Origin: Herbaspirillum sp. WKF16
GTDB lineage: Bacteria; Pseudomonadota; Gammaproteobacteria; Burkholderiales; Burkholderiaceae_D
DNA length: 64,000 nucleotides
Assembly: GCF_028993615.1 (NCBI RefSeq)
Contig: NZ_CP118632.1
Location: 1,550,001-1,614,000, forward strand
Direction: 5' to 3'
Part shown: positions 56,170 to 64,000 of the stretch, piece by piece
How the letters are laid out: the number at the start of each line of letters is the position of its first letter
Position numbering within the stretch: position 1 is the stretch's first letter
Translations under genes and position numbers: made by a program
Notes under the pieces: generated by a model
The model's database searches: none
Seen by the model: the letters and a program-made list of their open reading frames with translations, nothing else
Told to the model about the DNA's origin: nothing

Positions 56170-56826
56170 CTACAGCGCGCGCGTCGCCAGCGGCCGGCCG
56201 AACCAGTTCTTGAGCAGCGACATCAGCGCGCCATAGGCCGGCAGGAAGAACAAGAGGCTGATGGCGATCTTGAAGCAATAGTCCACCACCGCGATCTCCA
56301 CCCAGTGCTCGGCCATGAAAGGATCGCTGCTGCGCCAGAAGGCGATCGAGAAGAAGGCCAGCGTGTCGCTGGCGTTGCCGAACAGCATCGACACCGACGG
56401 CGCCAGCCACCAGCGGCGGTTGCCGCGCAGGCGGTTGAACACGTGCACGTCCAGGACCTGCCCCAGCGCGTAAGCCATGAAGCTGGCCGCGGCGATGCGC
56501 GCCACGAACAGGTTGAAATGCGCCAGCGCCGCCAGGCCCTGCCATTGGCCCATGTAGAACAGCGCCGAGACGCCGTAGGAAATGAACAGCGCCGGCAGCA
56601 TCACCGCGAAGATGATGCGCCGGGCCAGCGGCGCGCCGAAGAAGCGCACCGTCAGGTCGGTCGCCAGGAAGATGAAGGGGAAGCTGAACGCGCCCCAGGT
56701 CGTGTGGAAGCCGAAGATGGAAACCGGCAGCTGCACCAGGTAGTTGCTGGAGGTGATCACCACCAGGTGGAACAGCGAAAGCCAGGCCAGCACAGCCGTG
56801 TGCCGCCGCAAGTCGAGGGTTGTCAT
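56170..56826 (-). CDS. yhhQ: Queuosine precursor transporter YhhQ (VUT family)
   Basis: 218 residues from the ATG at 56824-56826; an alternative start 36 bases upstream would include the riboswitch. Six hydrophobic segments. SIFGFHTTWGAFSFPFIFLATDLTVRFFG and the NASDTLAFFSIAFW segment are signatures of YhhQ/COG1738, the inner-membrane importer of preQ0/preQ1 bases used to make queuosine-modified tRNA. The preQ1-I aptamer immediately upstream strongly supports this assignment. Confidence 0.94.
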   Translation of the reverse strand: MTTLDLRRHTAVLAWLSLFHLVVITSSNYLVQLPVSIFGFHTTWGAFSFPFIFLATDLTVRFFGAPLARRIIFAVMLPALFISYGVSALFYMGQWQGLAALAHFNLFVARIAAASFMAYALGQVLDVHVFNRLRGNRRWWLAPSVSMLFGNASDTLAFFSIAFWRSSDPFMAEHWVEIAVVDYCFKIAISLLFFLPAYGALMSLLKNWFGRPLATRAL

Positions 56827-56831
56827 AGTGA

Positions 56832-56862
56832 CCTTTTTGATGAATGGGGTAAGGGAACCCAT
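56832..56862 (-). ncRNA. preQ1-I riboswitch aptamer controlling yhhQ
   Basis: On the reverse strand the leader reads ATGGGTTCCCTTACCCCAT, then TCATCAAAAAGG, ending 5 bases before the start codon. P1 is ATGGG/CCCAT; the loop bases CCTT can pair with the 3-prime AAGG to make the pseudoknot P2; the A-rich third loop is present. AAGG is also the ribosome-binding site, so ligand binding would block translation. The layout closely follows the known H-type preQ1-I fold. Confidence 0.9.
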
Positions 56863-56865
56863 AGA

Positions 56866-56888
56866 AAAATCCCGCGCGGGGCGGGATC
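56866..56888 (-). terminator. Terminator-like hairpin just upstream of the aptamer
   Basis: Reverse strand ATCCCGC, loop CCCGC, GCGGGAT, then TTTTC. It precedes the riboswitch rather than following it. It may end the lactonase transcript. A possible yhhQ -10 (TAAAGT) lies upstream of it near 56900-56906. Confidence 0.65.
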
Positions 56889-56994
56889 GGAGAAGGCGCT
56901 ACTTTACCACATCGCGCCCGCCCGGGCGGGCTGCGGGCGGGCCGGCGGGCCAATAGCGGGTATATCCGGCGGGCGCTTGACTTGCCCGGTCCGC

Positions 56995-57915
56995 TCAGGG
57001 GCGGGCCGCGCCATTGACCGCCAGGTAGACCGCGTACAGCGAGGTGGTGGCGGTGATGAACAGGCGGTTGCCGCGCGGGCCGCCGAACACCACGTTCGAC
57101 ACCACCTCCGGCACCAGGACCTTCCCCAGCAGCGTGCCGTCCGGCGCGTAGCAGTGCACGCCGTCGCCGGCCGAGGTCCAGATGTTGCCGTGCGCATCGA
57201 GTCGGAAGCCGTCGGCCAGGCCGGGACTGATGGTGGCAAACACCTCGCCGCCGCGCAGCCTGGCGCCGTCGACCACGTCGAACACGCGGATATGGTGCGG
57301 GCCGCCGGCGCGGTGGGTCAGCCCGGTGTCGGCGATGTAGAGGCGGCTTTCATCCAGCGAGAAGGCCAGGCCGTTGGGGCGCTCCATGTCGCCGGCGACG
57401 AGGGTGATCTCGCCGCTGGCGCCGTCGATGCGATAGACGTTGCAGGCGCCGATCTCGCTGTCGGCCTTGTGGCCCTCGTAATCGCTGTCGATGCCGTAGG
57501 CCGGGTCGGTGAACCAGATCGAGCCGTCCGACTTCACCACCACGTCGTTGGGCGAATTGAGGCGCTTGCCCTGCCAGTGCGAGGCCAGCACCGTGCGGCT
57601 GCCGTCGTGCTCGGTGCGCACCACGGCGCGCGCGCCGTGCAGGCAGCCGACGATGCGGCCTTCGCGGTCCAGCGTGTTGCCGTTGTTGTAGTCGGAAGGC
57701 TGGCGGAACACGCCGGCGCCCGCGCCTTCGGACCAGCGCAGCAGGCGGTTGTTGGGGATATCGCTCCAGATCAGCTCATCGGTGGCCGGCAGGTAGACCG
57801 GCCCCTCGGTCCAGCGGCTGCCGGTGTGCAGGCAATCGAGGCCGGCGGTGCCGATGACCAGCGCGCGGAAGCGCGCGTCGGCGTGGACGTAAATCGAAGC
57901 GGGGGATGCGGCCAT
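56995..57915 (-). CDS. SMP-30/gluconolactonase family protein
   Basis: 306 residues from the ATG at 57913-57915, with AAGGAGA upstream. Six-bladed beta-propeller of the SMP-30/gluconolactonase/LRE family: SRWTEGPVYLPATDELIWSD has the metal-binding Glu, then RLNSPNDVVVKSDGSIWFTD with Asn/Asp ligands and MERPNGLAFSLDESRLYIAD. It probably hydrolyses a sugar lactone. It is divergent from hemN with an FNR box between. Confidence 0.9.
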   Translation of the reverse strand: MAASPASIYVHADARFRALVIGTAGLDCLHTGSRWTEGPVYLPATDELIWSDIPNNRLLRWSEGAGAGVFRQPSDYNNGNTLDREGRIVGCLHGARAVVRTEHDGSRTVLASHWQGKRLNSPNDVVVKSDGSIWFTDPAYGIDSDYEGHKADSEIGACNVYRIDGASGEITLVAGDMERPNGLAFSLDESRLYIADTGLTHRAGGPHHIRVFDVVDGARLRGGEVFATISPGLADGFRLDAHGNIWTSAGDGVHCYAPDGTLLGKVLVPEVVSNVVFGGPRGNRLFITATTSLYAVYLAVNGAARP

Positions 57916-58027
57916 GTCGTCTCCTTGATCTGTGTCAGTGGCGTCGCCGATCGCATGGGCGCGCCCGTCGGCCATGATGATACCTTGCGCATCGAAATCG
58001 ATTCGGCCGGCCGCGGCTCGCGGGGTC

Positions 58028-58041
58028 TTGATGCACATCAA
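58028..58041. promoter_or_regulatory. FNR/Anr box upstream of hemN
   Basis: TTGATGCACATCAA, a perfect match to TTGAT-N4-ATCAA. It lies 94 bases before the hemN start, within the divergent gap. Confidence 0.88.
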
Positions 58042-58134
58042 GGCGCGGCGGCGACGGCCGGCCTATCCTGCAATCTCCACCCAATCCCTGTTCGCCGGCC
58101 GCGTCTTGCGCCGGCGCGCGGCCAGGAGCACCGA

Positions 58135-59568
58135 ATGCACGTCGCCCATCCGTCCACCCTGCACAATGCCGCCAGCCTGGCCGGCATGAGCAAAGCCGTG
58201 CTGCGCAAGATGGACCAGCGCGGCCCGCGCTACACCTCCTATCCGACCGCCGACCGCTTCTCCAGCGAATTCGCCGTGAAGGATTACCTGCACGCGGTGT
58301 CGGACCGGCGCAGCATGGGCGCCTGGCGCGCGCTGTCGCTGTACCTGCACATTCCATTCTGCGACACCATCTGCTACTACTGCGCCTGCAACAAGATCGT
58401 CACCAAGAACCGCGCCAAGGCCGCGCTCTACCTGAGCTACCTCAAGCGCGAGATCGCCATGCAGGGCTCGCTGTTCTCGGGCATGAACCAGGTCGAGCAG
58501 TTGCACTTCGGCGGCGGCACGCCGACCTACCTGTCGGACGAGCAGATGGGCGACCTGATGGAGCACATCCGCAAGAGCTTCACGCTGGCGCCCGACCAGG
58601 TGGGCGAATACTCGATCGAGATCGATCCGCGCACGGTGTCGGTGGCGCGCGTGCACGCGCTGCGCGCGCAGGGCTTCAACCGCATCAGCCTGGGCGTGCA
58701 GGACTTCGATCCCGAGGTGCAGCGCGCGGTCAACCGCGTGCAGTCCGAGGAGCAGACGCTGGAGATCATGCGCGCCGCGCGCGAAGCGGGATTCCGCTCG
58801 ATCAGCATCGACCTGATCTACGGCTTGCCCAAGCAGAACGTGATGTCGATGTCGCGCACCCTGGCCAAGGTGATCGCCGCCAGCCCGGACCGCATCGCCG
58901 TCTACAACTACGCGCACATGCCGCAGCTGTTCAAGACCCAGCGCCAGATCAACGAGGACGACCTGCCCAGCGCCGACAGCAAGCTCGACATGCTGTCGCT
59001 GTGCATCCGCCAGCTGACCACGGCCGGTTACGTCTACATCGGCATGGATCACTTCGCCAAGCCCACCGACGACCTCGCCATCGCCCAGCAGCAGGGCCGG
59101 CTGCACCGCAATTTCCAGGGCTATTCCACGCACTCCGAGAGCGACCTGGTGGCCTGCGGCGTCTCGGCCATCAGCGCCGTGGGCGGCAGCTACAGCCAGA
59201 ACGAGAAGACCCTGGACGACTATTACGCGCGCCTGGAAAACGCCACGCTGCCGATCGCCCGCGGCATCCAGCTGGGCATGGACGACGTGTTGCGGCGCCT
59301 GATCATCCAGCGCCTGATGTGCAACTTCGAACTGTCGATCAACTCGCTGGAGATCGCCTATCCCATCGTCTTTCGCGAATACTTCGCGGCCGAGGTGGAG
59401 AAGCTCAAGGCGCTGGAAGAGGACGGCCTGATCAAGATCGAGCCGGAGTGGATCACCGTCGAGCCCAAGGGCCGCCTCCTGATCCGCAACATCTGCATGG
59501 TGTTCGACCGCTACCTGAAGGAAGACCGCGAGAAGGCCGCGCCGCAGCGATATTCGCAGACGGTCTGA
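58135..59568 (+). CDS. hemN: Oxygen-independent coproporphyrinogen III dehydrogenase
   Basis: 477 residues from the ATG at 58135, with AGGAGCA upstream. Radical-SAM enzyme converting coproporphyrinogen III to protoporphyrinogen IX without oxygen. The cluster motif is FCDTICYYCAC (Cys76, Cys80, Cys83). PRYTSYPTADRF, LHFGGGTPTYLSDEQM and GLPKQNVMSM are HemN-type. It heads a cbb3-oxidase maturation group, for which haem is needed under low oxygen. Confidence 0.96.
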   Translation: MHVAHPSTLHNAASLAGMSKAVLRKMDQRGPRYTSYPTADRFSSEFAVKDYLHAVSDRRSMGAWRALSLYLHIPFCDTICYYCACNKIVTKNRAKAALYLSYLKREIAMQGSLFSGMNQVEQLHFGGGTPTYLSDEQMGDLMEHIRKSFTLAPDQVGEYSIEIDPRTVSVARVHALRAQGFNRISLGVQDFDPEVQRAVNRVQSEEQTLEIMRAAREAGFRSISIDLIYGLPKQNVMSMSRTLAKVIAASPDRIAVYNYAHMPQLFKTQRQINEDDLPSADSKLDMLSLCIRQLTTAGYVYIGMDHFAKPTDDLAIAQQQGRLHRNFQGYSTHSESDLVACGVSAISAVGGSYSQNEKTLDDYYARLENATLPIARGIQLGMDDVLRRLIIQRLMCNFELSINSLEIAYPIVFREYFAAEVEKLKALEEDGLIKIEPEWITVEPKGRLLIRNICMVFDRYLKEDREKAAPQRYSQTV

Positions 59569-59578
59569 CGGAGTGCCT

Positions 59579-60427
59579 GTGAACCTGCTGCCGATCTTCC
59601 TGGTGGGGCTGATGGGAAGCGTCCATTGCATCGGCATGTGCGGCGGCATCGTCGGCGCGCTCAGTTCGGCCGCGCCGGGGCGGGGCGCGCAAGCCGCGCC
59701 TTCCCTCCTGCGCTACGCGCCGTCGGCCGCGGGCGCGTCGGCCCGCATCATTTCCATCCATCCCTCTCCCGTCGCACGCGACAGCGCCATCGCGCAGGAT
59801 CTCGCGCGCGTGCTGTGCTACAACCTTGGCCGCCTCTCCAGCTATGCCGCCGCCGGCGCGCTGGCAGGCGGCATCGCCGCCGGCCTGCTGCGCGGCGCCG
59901 ACGTGCTGGGCTGGCTGGCGCCGGCGCAGCAGCTGGCGTATGCCGCGGCCAACCTAGTGCTGGTGCTGCTGGGCCTGTACCTGACGCAATGGTGGGGCGC
60001 GCTGGCGCGCATCGAACGATTGGGGCAGGGCCTGTGGGCGGCGGTGCGGCCGCTGGCTGCGCGCTTCATTCCCGTGGATACTCCCGCCAAGGCACTGGCG
60101 CTGGGCGGCCTGTGGGGCTGGCTGCCGTGCGGCATGGTCTACAGCGCCTTGCTCACCGCGCTGATGGCCGGCAGCGCCGTGGACGGCGCGCTGACCATGC
60201 TGGCCTTCGGCGCCGGCACCTTGCCGGTGTTGCTGGCGGCCGGCATCTCCGGCGCGCGGCTGCGCCGGCTGGCCTCGCGCCCGGCCTGGCGGCGCGCGGC
60301 CGGCATCGTGGTGCTGGCCTTCGGCGTGCTGGGGCTGCTGCGCGCCGCCGACATCGGCGGGCTGGGCATCGCGCGCGGCTGGATCGACGTGTTCTGCGCC
60401 AGCCCGGCGCACGGGAGCGGGCAATGA
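59579..60427 (+). CDS. SafE/UreH-like membrane protein of the cbb3 cluster
   Basis: 282 residues from the GTG at 59579, which is 5 bases after GGAG; GTG at 59573 is the alternative. Six hydrophobic segments; the N-terminal FLVGLMGSVHCIGMCGGIVGAL is typical of the sulfite-exporter/UreH-like (DsbD-related) family with a CxGMCGG motif. The Cys pair suggests thiol or copper handling. Members next to ccoI and ccoS help oxidase copper supply, though that role is inferred here. Its stop overlaps the ccoI start (ATGA). Confidence 0.85.
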   Translation: MNLLPIFLVGLMGSVHCIGMCGGIVGALSSAAPGRGAQAAPSLLRYAPSAAGASARIISIHPSPVARDSAIAQDLARVLCYNLGRLSSYAAAGALAGGIAAGLLRGADVLGWLAPAQQLAYAAANLVLVLLGLYLTQWWGALARIERLGQGLWAAVRPLAARFIPVDTPAKALALGGLWGWLPCGMVYSALLTALMAGSAVDGALTMLAFGAGTLPVLLAAGISGARLRRLASRPAWRRAAGIVVLAFGVLGLLRAADIGGLGIARGWIDVFCASPAHGSGQ

Positions 60428-62928
60428 GCGGGGCCGACGGCAGCGGCGGCCGGCTGTGCTTCCATTGCGGCCAGCCGGTGCCGGCCGGCGAACGCCTGTC
60501 GCTGCGCATCGGCAATGCCGCGCGCGACATGTGCTGCGTCGGCTGCCAAAGCGTGGCGCAGCTGATCGTCGACAGCGGCTGCGAGGATTTCTACCTGCGC
60601 CGCAGCGCGCCTTCGGCGCGCGTCGATCCCGAGCAATTGCTGCCGCCCGAATTGGCCCTGGCCGACCTGCCGGCCGGCGCCGATGGCGAGGGTGACGACG
60701 CCGCGCAAGAACTGGTGCTGTCGGTGGACGGCCTGCGCTGCTCGGCCTGCGTCTGGCTGATCGAAAAATACCTGGCGCGCCAGCGCGGCGTGCGCATGGC
60801 CGAGCTCAACGTGGCCAATGGCCGCCTGCATATCCGGCGCGACCCGGCGCTGTGCTCCACCTCGTCCATCCTGCGCGGCCTGCGCGGCCTCGGCTACACC
60901 GCCTATCCCTTCGACCCGCTGCGGCAAGGAGAGCAGGCGCGCCGCGCCTCGCGCCGGCTGTTCCGCCAGCTGTTCATCGCCGGCCTGTCGATGATGCAGG
61001 TGATGATGTACGCCGTGCCGGTGTACATGAGCCCGGACGGCATCGAGCCCGACATGATGGCGCTGATGCGCTGGGCCAGCCTGTTCCTGACCTTGCCTGC
61101 GGTGTGCTATTCGGCCTTGCCGTTCTTCTCCGGCGCCTGGGCCGGCCTGCGCGCCCGCGCGCCCGGCATGGACCTGCCGGTGGCCATCGGTATCGGCGCC
61201 GCCTTCATCGCCAGCGCGGTCGCCACCTGGCGCGGCGAGGGCGAGATCTGGTTCGACAGCGTCAGCATGTTCATCTTCCTGCTGCTGGCCAGCCGCTACC
61301 TGGAAGCGGCCGCGCGACGCAAGTCGGCGGCGGCGCTGGAGCGCATGCAGCAAGCCTTCCCCGCGGCGGCGCTGCTGCTGCGGGATTATCCGCAGGGGCG
61401 CGAGACCACGCTGGTGGCCGCCGCCGCGCTGCAGTCGGGCGACGTCATCCTGGCGCGCCCCGGCGACACCATCGCCGCCGACGCGCGGTTGATCGAAGGC
61501 GGCGCCGAGCTGGATCTTTCGCTGCTCTCCGGCGAAAGCCGGGCGCAGCAGTTCCAGGCCGGACAAGAGGCGCCCGGCGGCGCCGTCAACCTCAGCCAGC
61601 CGGTGCTGCTGCGGGTGGAGCGCGCCACCCGCGAAAGCACACTGGCCGCGTTGACGCGCCTGGCCGAGCAGGCCGGGGCCGGCAAGCCGGCGCTGGCGCA
61701 GTGGGCCGACATCGTCGCCTCGCGCTTCGTGGTGGCGCTGCTGGCGCTGGCCGCGGCCACTTTCCTGGCCTGGCATTTCATCGATCCGGCGCAGGCCTGG
61801 CCGACCGCCATCGCGGTGCTGGTGGTGTCCTGCCCGTGCGCGTTGTCGCTGGCCACGCCCTCGGCGCTGGCCGCCGCCACCGATCGCCTGCTGCGCGAAG
61901 GCACGCTGGTGGTGCGCGGCAACGTGCTGGAGACACTGCGGCGCGCCGACACCATCGTCTTCGACAAGACCGGCACCCTGACACAGGGCCGGCCACGCCT
62001 GGCCGCGTTGCATCTCGCCGCCGGCGGCGAGGCGCAGTCGCTGGCGATCGCCGCGGCGATGGAGCGCGGCAGCCTGCATCCGCTGGCCAGGTCGCTGGTG
62101 GAAGAAGCGGCGCGCCGCGGCATCGCGCCGGCGGAAGCGGAGCAGGTGGAATCCTTCACCGCCGCCGGCATGCAGTGCCGCATCGGCGGCCGCCTTCATC
62201 GCATCGGCTCGCAGGCCTTCGTCGCCGGGCTGGCCGGTGGCCGGCTGCCGCCGGCATTGGATGCGCGCGCGACGGCCGGAGCCGGTTCGGTCTACCTGGG
62301 TAATGAGGAGGGCTGGCTGGCGCGCTTCGACCTGGCCGACGCCTTGCGCCCGGATGCGGTGGCCACCGTGGCCGCCTTCCGCGCGCTGGGTTTGCGCACG
62401 GTGCTCTTGAGCGGCGACCAGGCCGACGTCTGCGCCGAGGTCGCGCGCGCCACGGGCATCGCCGAGGTGGCTGCCGGCTGCTCGCCCCAGCGGAAACTGG
62501 ACTATGTGCGCGACCTGCAGCGCCAGGGCGCGGTGGTGGCCATCGTCGGCGACGGCATCAACGACGCCGCCATGCTGCGCGCCGGCGATGTGTCCTTCGC
62601 CATGGGACGCGGCGCGGCGCTGGCGCAGGTCAGCGCCGATGCGGTGGTGATGGGCGACCGCCTGTCCTCGGTGGCCGATTGCGCGCGCATGGCTGCGCGC
62701 GCGATGCGCGTGGTGCGGCAGAACCTGGGTTGGGCGGCGGCCTACAACTTCCTGGCGATTCCGGCGGCCGCCTTCGGCTGGCTGAATCCATGGATGTCGG
62801 CGGTGGGGATGTCCTTGAGTTCTCTGCTGGTGGTCGGCAATGCCTTGCGCCTGAGCCGGGCGGAGCCGGCTGCGGCTTTGCCGGAGCGGGTGGCGAACGG
62901 TGTGCCGGTGTTGGCGGGAGAGGCTTGA
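60424..62928 (+). CDS. ccoI: Copper-transporting P-type ATPase CcoI/FixI
   Basis: 834 residues from the ATG at 60424. An N-terminal Cys-rich metal-binding part (LCFHCGQPVPAGE, CCVGCQS) precedes a heavy-metal-associated domain with GLRCSACVWLIEKYL. The ATPase core has SCPCALSLATPSAL (CPC motif), phosphorylation site FDKTGTLTQGRP, HPLARSL and VGDGINDAAML. CcoI exports copper for the Cu-B centre of cbb3 oxidase. It is coupled to both neighbours by overlapping stop and start codons. Confidence 0.96.
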   Translation: MSGADGSGGRLCFHCGQPVPAGERLSLRIGNAARDMCCVGCQSVAQLIVDSGCEDFYLRRSAPSARVDPEQLLPPELALADLPAGADGEGDDAAQELVLSVDGLRCSACVWLIEKYLARQRGVRMAELNVANGRLHIRRDPALCSTSSILRGLRGLGYTAYPFDPLRQGEQARRASRRLFRQLFIAGLSMMQVMMYAVPVYMSPDGIEPDMMALMRWASLFLTLPAVCYSALPFFSGAWAGLRARAPGMDLPVAIGIGAAFIASAVATWRGEGEIWFDSVSMFIFLLLASRYLEAAARRKSAAALERMQQAFPAAALLLRDYPQGRETTLVAAAALQSGDVILARPGDTIAADARLIEGGAELDLSLLSGESRAQQFQAGQEAPGGAVNLSQPVLLRVERATRESTLAALTRLAEQAGAGKPALAQWADIVASRFVVALLALAAATFLAWHFIDPAQAWPTAIAVLVVSCPCALSLATPSALAAATDRLLREGTLVVRGNVLETLRRADTIVFDKTGTLTQGRPRLAALHLAAGGEAQSLAIAAAMERGSLHPLARSLVEEAARRGIAPAEAEQVESFTAAGMQCRIGGRLHRIGSQAFVAGLAGGRLPPALDARATAGAGSVYLGNEEGWLARFDLADALRPDAVATVAAFRALGLRTVLLSGDQADVCAEVARATGIAEVAAGCSPQRKLDYVRDLQRQGAVVAIVGDGINDAAMLRAGDVSFAMGRGAALAQVSADAVVMGDRLSSVADCARMAARAMRVVRQNLGWAAAYNFLAIPAAAFGWLNPWMSAVGMSLSSLLVVGNALRLSRAEPAAALPERVANGVPVLAGEA

Positions 62929-63107
62929 TGGAAGCGCTTTATTTGTTGATACCCATGAGTACGGTGCTGGTGTTCCTGGCGATCTGGGTGTTTTTCCGGG
63001 CCAGCGACAGCGGGCAGTTCGACGATCTCGAGGGGCCGGCCTTGCGGATCTTGCATGACGATGACGGCGTCGTCGCGGTTGCGCCGGATGACACCGTTCT
63101 TCGCTGA
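62928..63107 (+). CDS. ccoS: cbb3 oxidase assembly protein CcoS
   Basis: 59 residues; the ATG overlaps the ccoI stop. One N-terminal membrane span (ALYLLIPMSTVLVFLAIWVFF) then RASDSGQFDDLEGPALRILH, the CcoS signature. CcoS is needed for cofactor insertion into subunit CcoN, encoded just downstream. Confidence 0.96.
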   Translation: MEALYLLIPMSTVLVFLAIWVFFRASDSGQFDDLEGPALRILHDDDGVVAVAPDDTVLR

Positions 63108-63160
63108 GTCGGATGGCGCTGTCTTCTCTTGAACATGAGGCAGTGCTGACCACCACCTCC

Positions 63161-63198
63161 GGGCCGTCCCCCCGAAAGTGGGGATCCAGCGTCGCTCG
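63161..63198 (+). repeat. REP-like palindromic repeat (type 1)
   Basis: CCGTCCCCCCGAAAGTGGGG, then ATCCAGCGTCGCTCG. It lies between ccoS and the ccoN promoter. Confidence 0.75.
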
Positions 63199-63289
63199 CC
63201 GCGCAACGCCGATAATGGCCGGGGGCAAGCGACAGTCCAGCATCGCGCCCCCTCGATTTGCCCGCCGTTCCCTCCCGCTTCTCCCCGTT

Positions 63290-63303
63290 TTGATACACGT
63301 CAA
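63290..63303. promoter_or_regulatory. FNR/Anr box upstream of ccoN
   Basis: TTGATACACGTCAA, one mismatch to TTGAT-N4-ATCAA, 65 bases before the ccoN start. A second instance of the motif seen before hemN. Confidence 0.85.
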
Positions 63304-63368
63304 TACCCCCGCCAGCCCCTCCCCGTAAGCTCGCATTGGATAGTACTCAACACAGTGGGGAGAGTTTC

Positions 63369-64000
63369 GTGAGCAAAGAAAATAGCTACAACTACAAGGT
63401 AGTTCGCCAGTTTTCCGTGGCGACCATCCTGTGGGGCGTAGTCGGTATGCTGGTCGGCGTCATCATCGCCGCCCAGCTGGCATGGCCTGAACTGAACATG
63501 GGGATTCCCTGGCTGAGCTTCGGCCGGCTGCGGCCCCTGCATACCAATGCGGTGATCTTCGCGTTCGGCGGCAGCGCGCTGATGGCGACGTCCTATTACG
63601 TCGTCCAGCGCACCTGCCAGGTGCGGCTGTTCTCCGACTTCCTGGCCGCCTTCACCTTCTGGGGATGGCAGGTGGTGATCGTCGGCGCGGCCGTCACGCT
63701 GCCGCTGGGAATGACGCGCGGCAAGGAATACGCCGAGCTGGAATGGCCCCTGACCATCCTGATCGCGGTGGTGTGGGTGGCCTACGCGGTGGTGTTCTTC
63801 GGGACTCTCCTCAAACGCCGCGTGCAGCACATCTACGTGGCCAACTGGTTCTACGGCGCCTTCATCCTGGCCGTGGCGCTGCTGCACATCGTCAACGGCG
63901 CCACCATGCCGGCCACGCTGACCAAGTCCTACTCGGTCTACAGCGGCGCGCAGGATGCGATGATCCAGTGGTGGTACGGCCACAACGCGGTGGGCTTCTT
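63369..64000 (+). CDS. ccoN: cbb3-type cytochrome c oxidase subunit I, N-terminal part
   Basis: The first 210 residues are present; the gene runs past the window. The GTG at 63369 has GGGGAGAG upstream. The haem ligand region [18 protein letters not shown] (His58) and the later [20 protein letters not shown] and [10 protein letters not shown] are CcoN signatures. CcoN holds the haem b/haem b3-Cu-B centre of the high-affinity oxidase. The upstream FNR box and ccoI-ccoS fit expression under low oxygen. Confidence 0.96.
   Translation, partial: MSKENSYNYKVVRQFSVATILWGVVGMLVGVIIAAQLAWPELNMGIPWLSFGRLRPLHTNAVIFAFGGSALMATSYYVVQRTCQVRLFSDFLAAFTFWGWQVVIVGAAVTLPLGMTRGKEYAELEWPLTILIAVVWVAYAVVFFGTLLKRRVQHIYVANWFYGAFILAVALLHIVNGATMPATLTKSYSVYSGAQDAMIQWWYGHNAVGF

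Noticed and set aside
54901-58134. The long plus-strand frame leading into hemN (1555 codons)
   Set aside because: Only the part from 58135 is HemN. The upstream part is antisense to the MFS, yhhQ and lactonase genes, and a ribosome-binding site and ATG with the HemN start are at 58135.

Overview
This is a GC-rich (roughly two thirds G+C) chromosomal window of a Gram-negative betaproteobacterium. It is most likely an Oxalobacteraceae member close to Herbaspirillum. I infer this from protein similarity remembered for the families, the aat-bpt-pyrD order, the cbb3 oxidase cluster and the intergenic repeat style; no database search was possible. No plasmid backbone, phage genes, transposase or CRISPR array was seen.

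Region 1 (1-29,000) is a large purine catabolic locus. It holds guanine deaminase (partial), xanthine dehydrogenase xdhABC, two purine permeases (AzgA-like and NCS2), an 8-oxoguanine deaminase, membrane urate oxidase PuuD with a C-terminal cytochrome c, 5-hydroxyisourate hydrolase UraH, a fused OHCU decarboxylase/allantoate amidohydrolase, the PuuE-type allantoinase, a Tsx-like nucleoside porin and two LysR regulators. A glyoxylate assimilation operon (gcl-hyi-glxR, then pyruvate kinase) sits inside it. Together these take guanine, hypoxanthine or xanthine through urate and allantoin towards glyoxylate, tartronate semialdehyde and glycerate. A histidine-ammonia-lyase-like enzyme lies directly behind puuD and is the least explained member. 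Several promoter regions share a CATATGG-type motif. Ureidoglycolate-cleaving and glycerate-kinase genes are not in the window. Three small exported proteins (14,101-15,997) interrupt the locus.

Region 2 (29,000-35,800) has a gamma-carbonic-anhydrase-like protein, then a Fur-box-preceded iron operon: DUF4198 periplasmic protein, DUF3649, PepSY membrane protein, DUF3325 and a TonB-dependent receptor. Region 3 (35,800-48,400) has a SAF-domain oxidoreductase with divergent LysR, two chemoreceptors with nearly identical signalling domains, a YdcF-like protein, a membrane protein fused to a papain-like domain, a monoacylglycerol-lipase-like hydrolase, ChaC, and several very small genes (43-aa and 47-aa lipoproteins, a 26-aa membrane peptide). 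Region 4 (48,400-57,900) is mostly housekeeping: pyrD, bpt, aat, a Nudix hydrolase, initiator tRNA-Met, argE, an MFS transporter, the queuosine-precursor transporter yhhQ under a preQ1-I riboswitch, and an SMP-30 family lactonase. Region 5 (57,900-64,000) is the microaerobic module hemN, safE-like, ccoI, ccoS and ccoN (cut by the window end), with FNR-type boxes before hemN and ccoN.

Non-coding highlights are at least eight copies of a short palindromic repeat, a second paired repeat family, a mosaic repeat in two intergenic regions with a large cruciform and a heptamer tandem array, and a 212-bp MITE-like insertion that splits a transcription terminator and is flanked by a 12-bp direct repeat.
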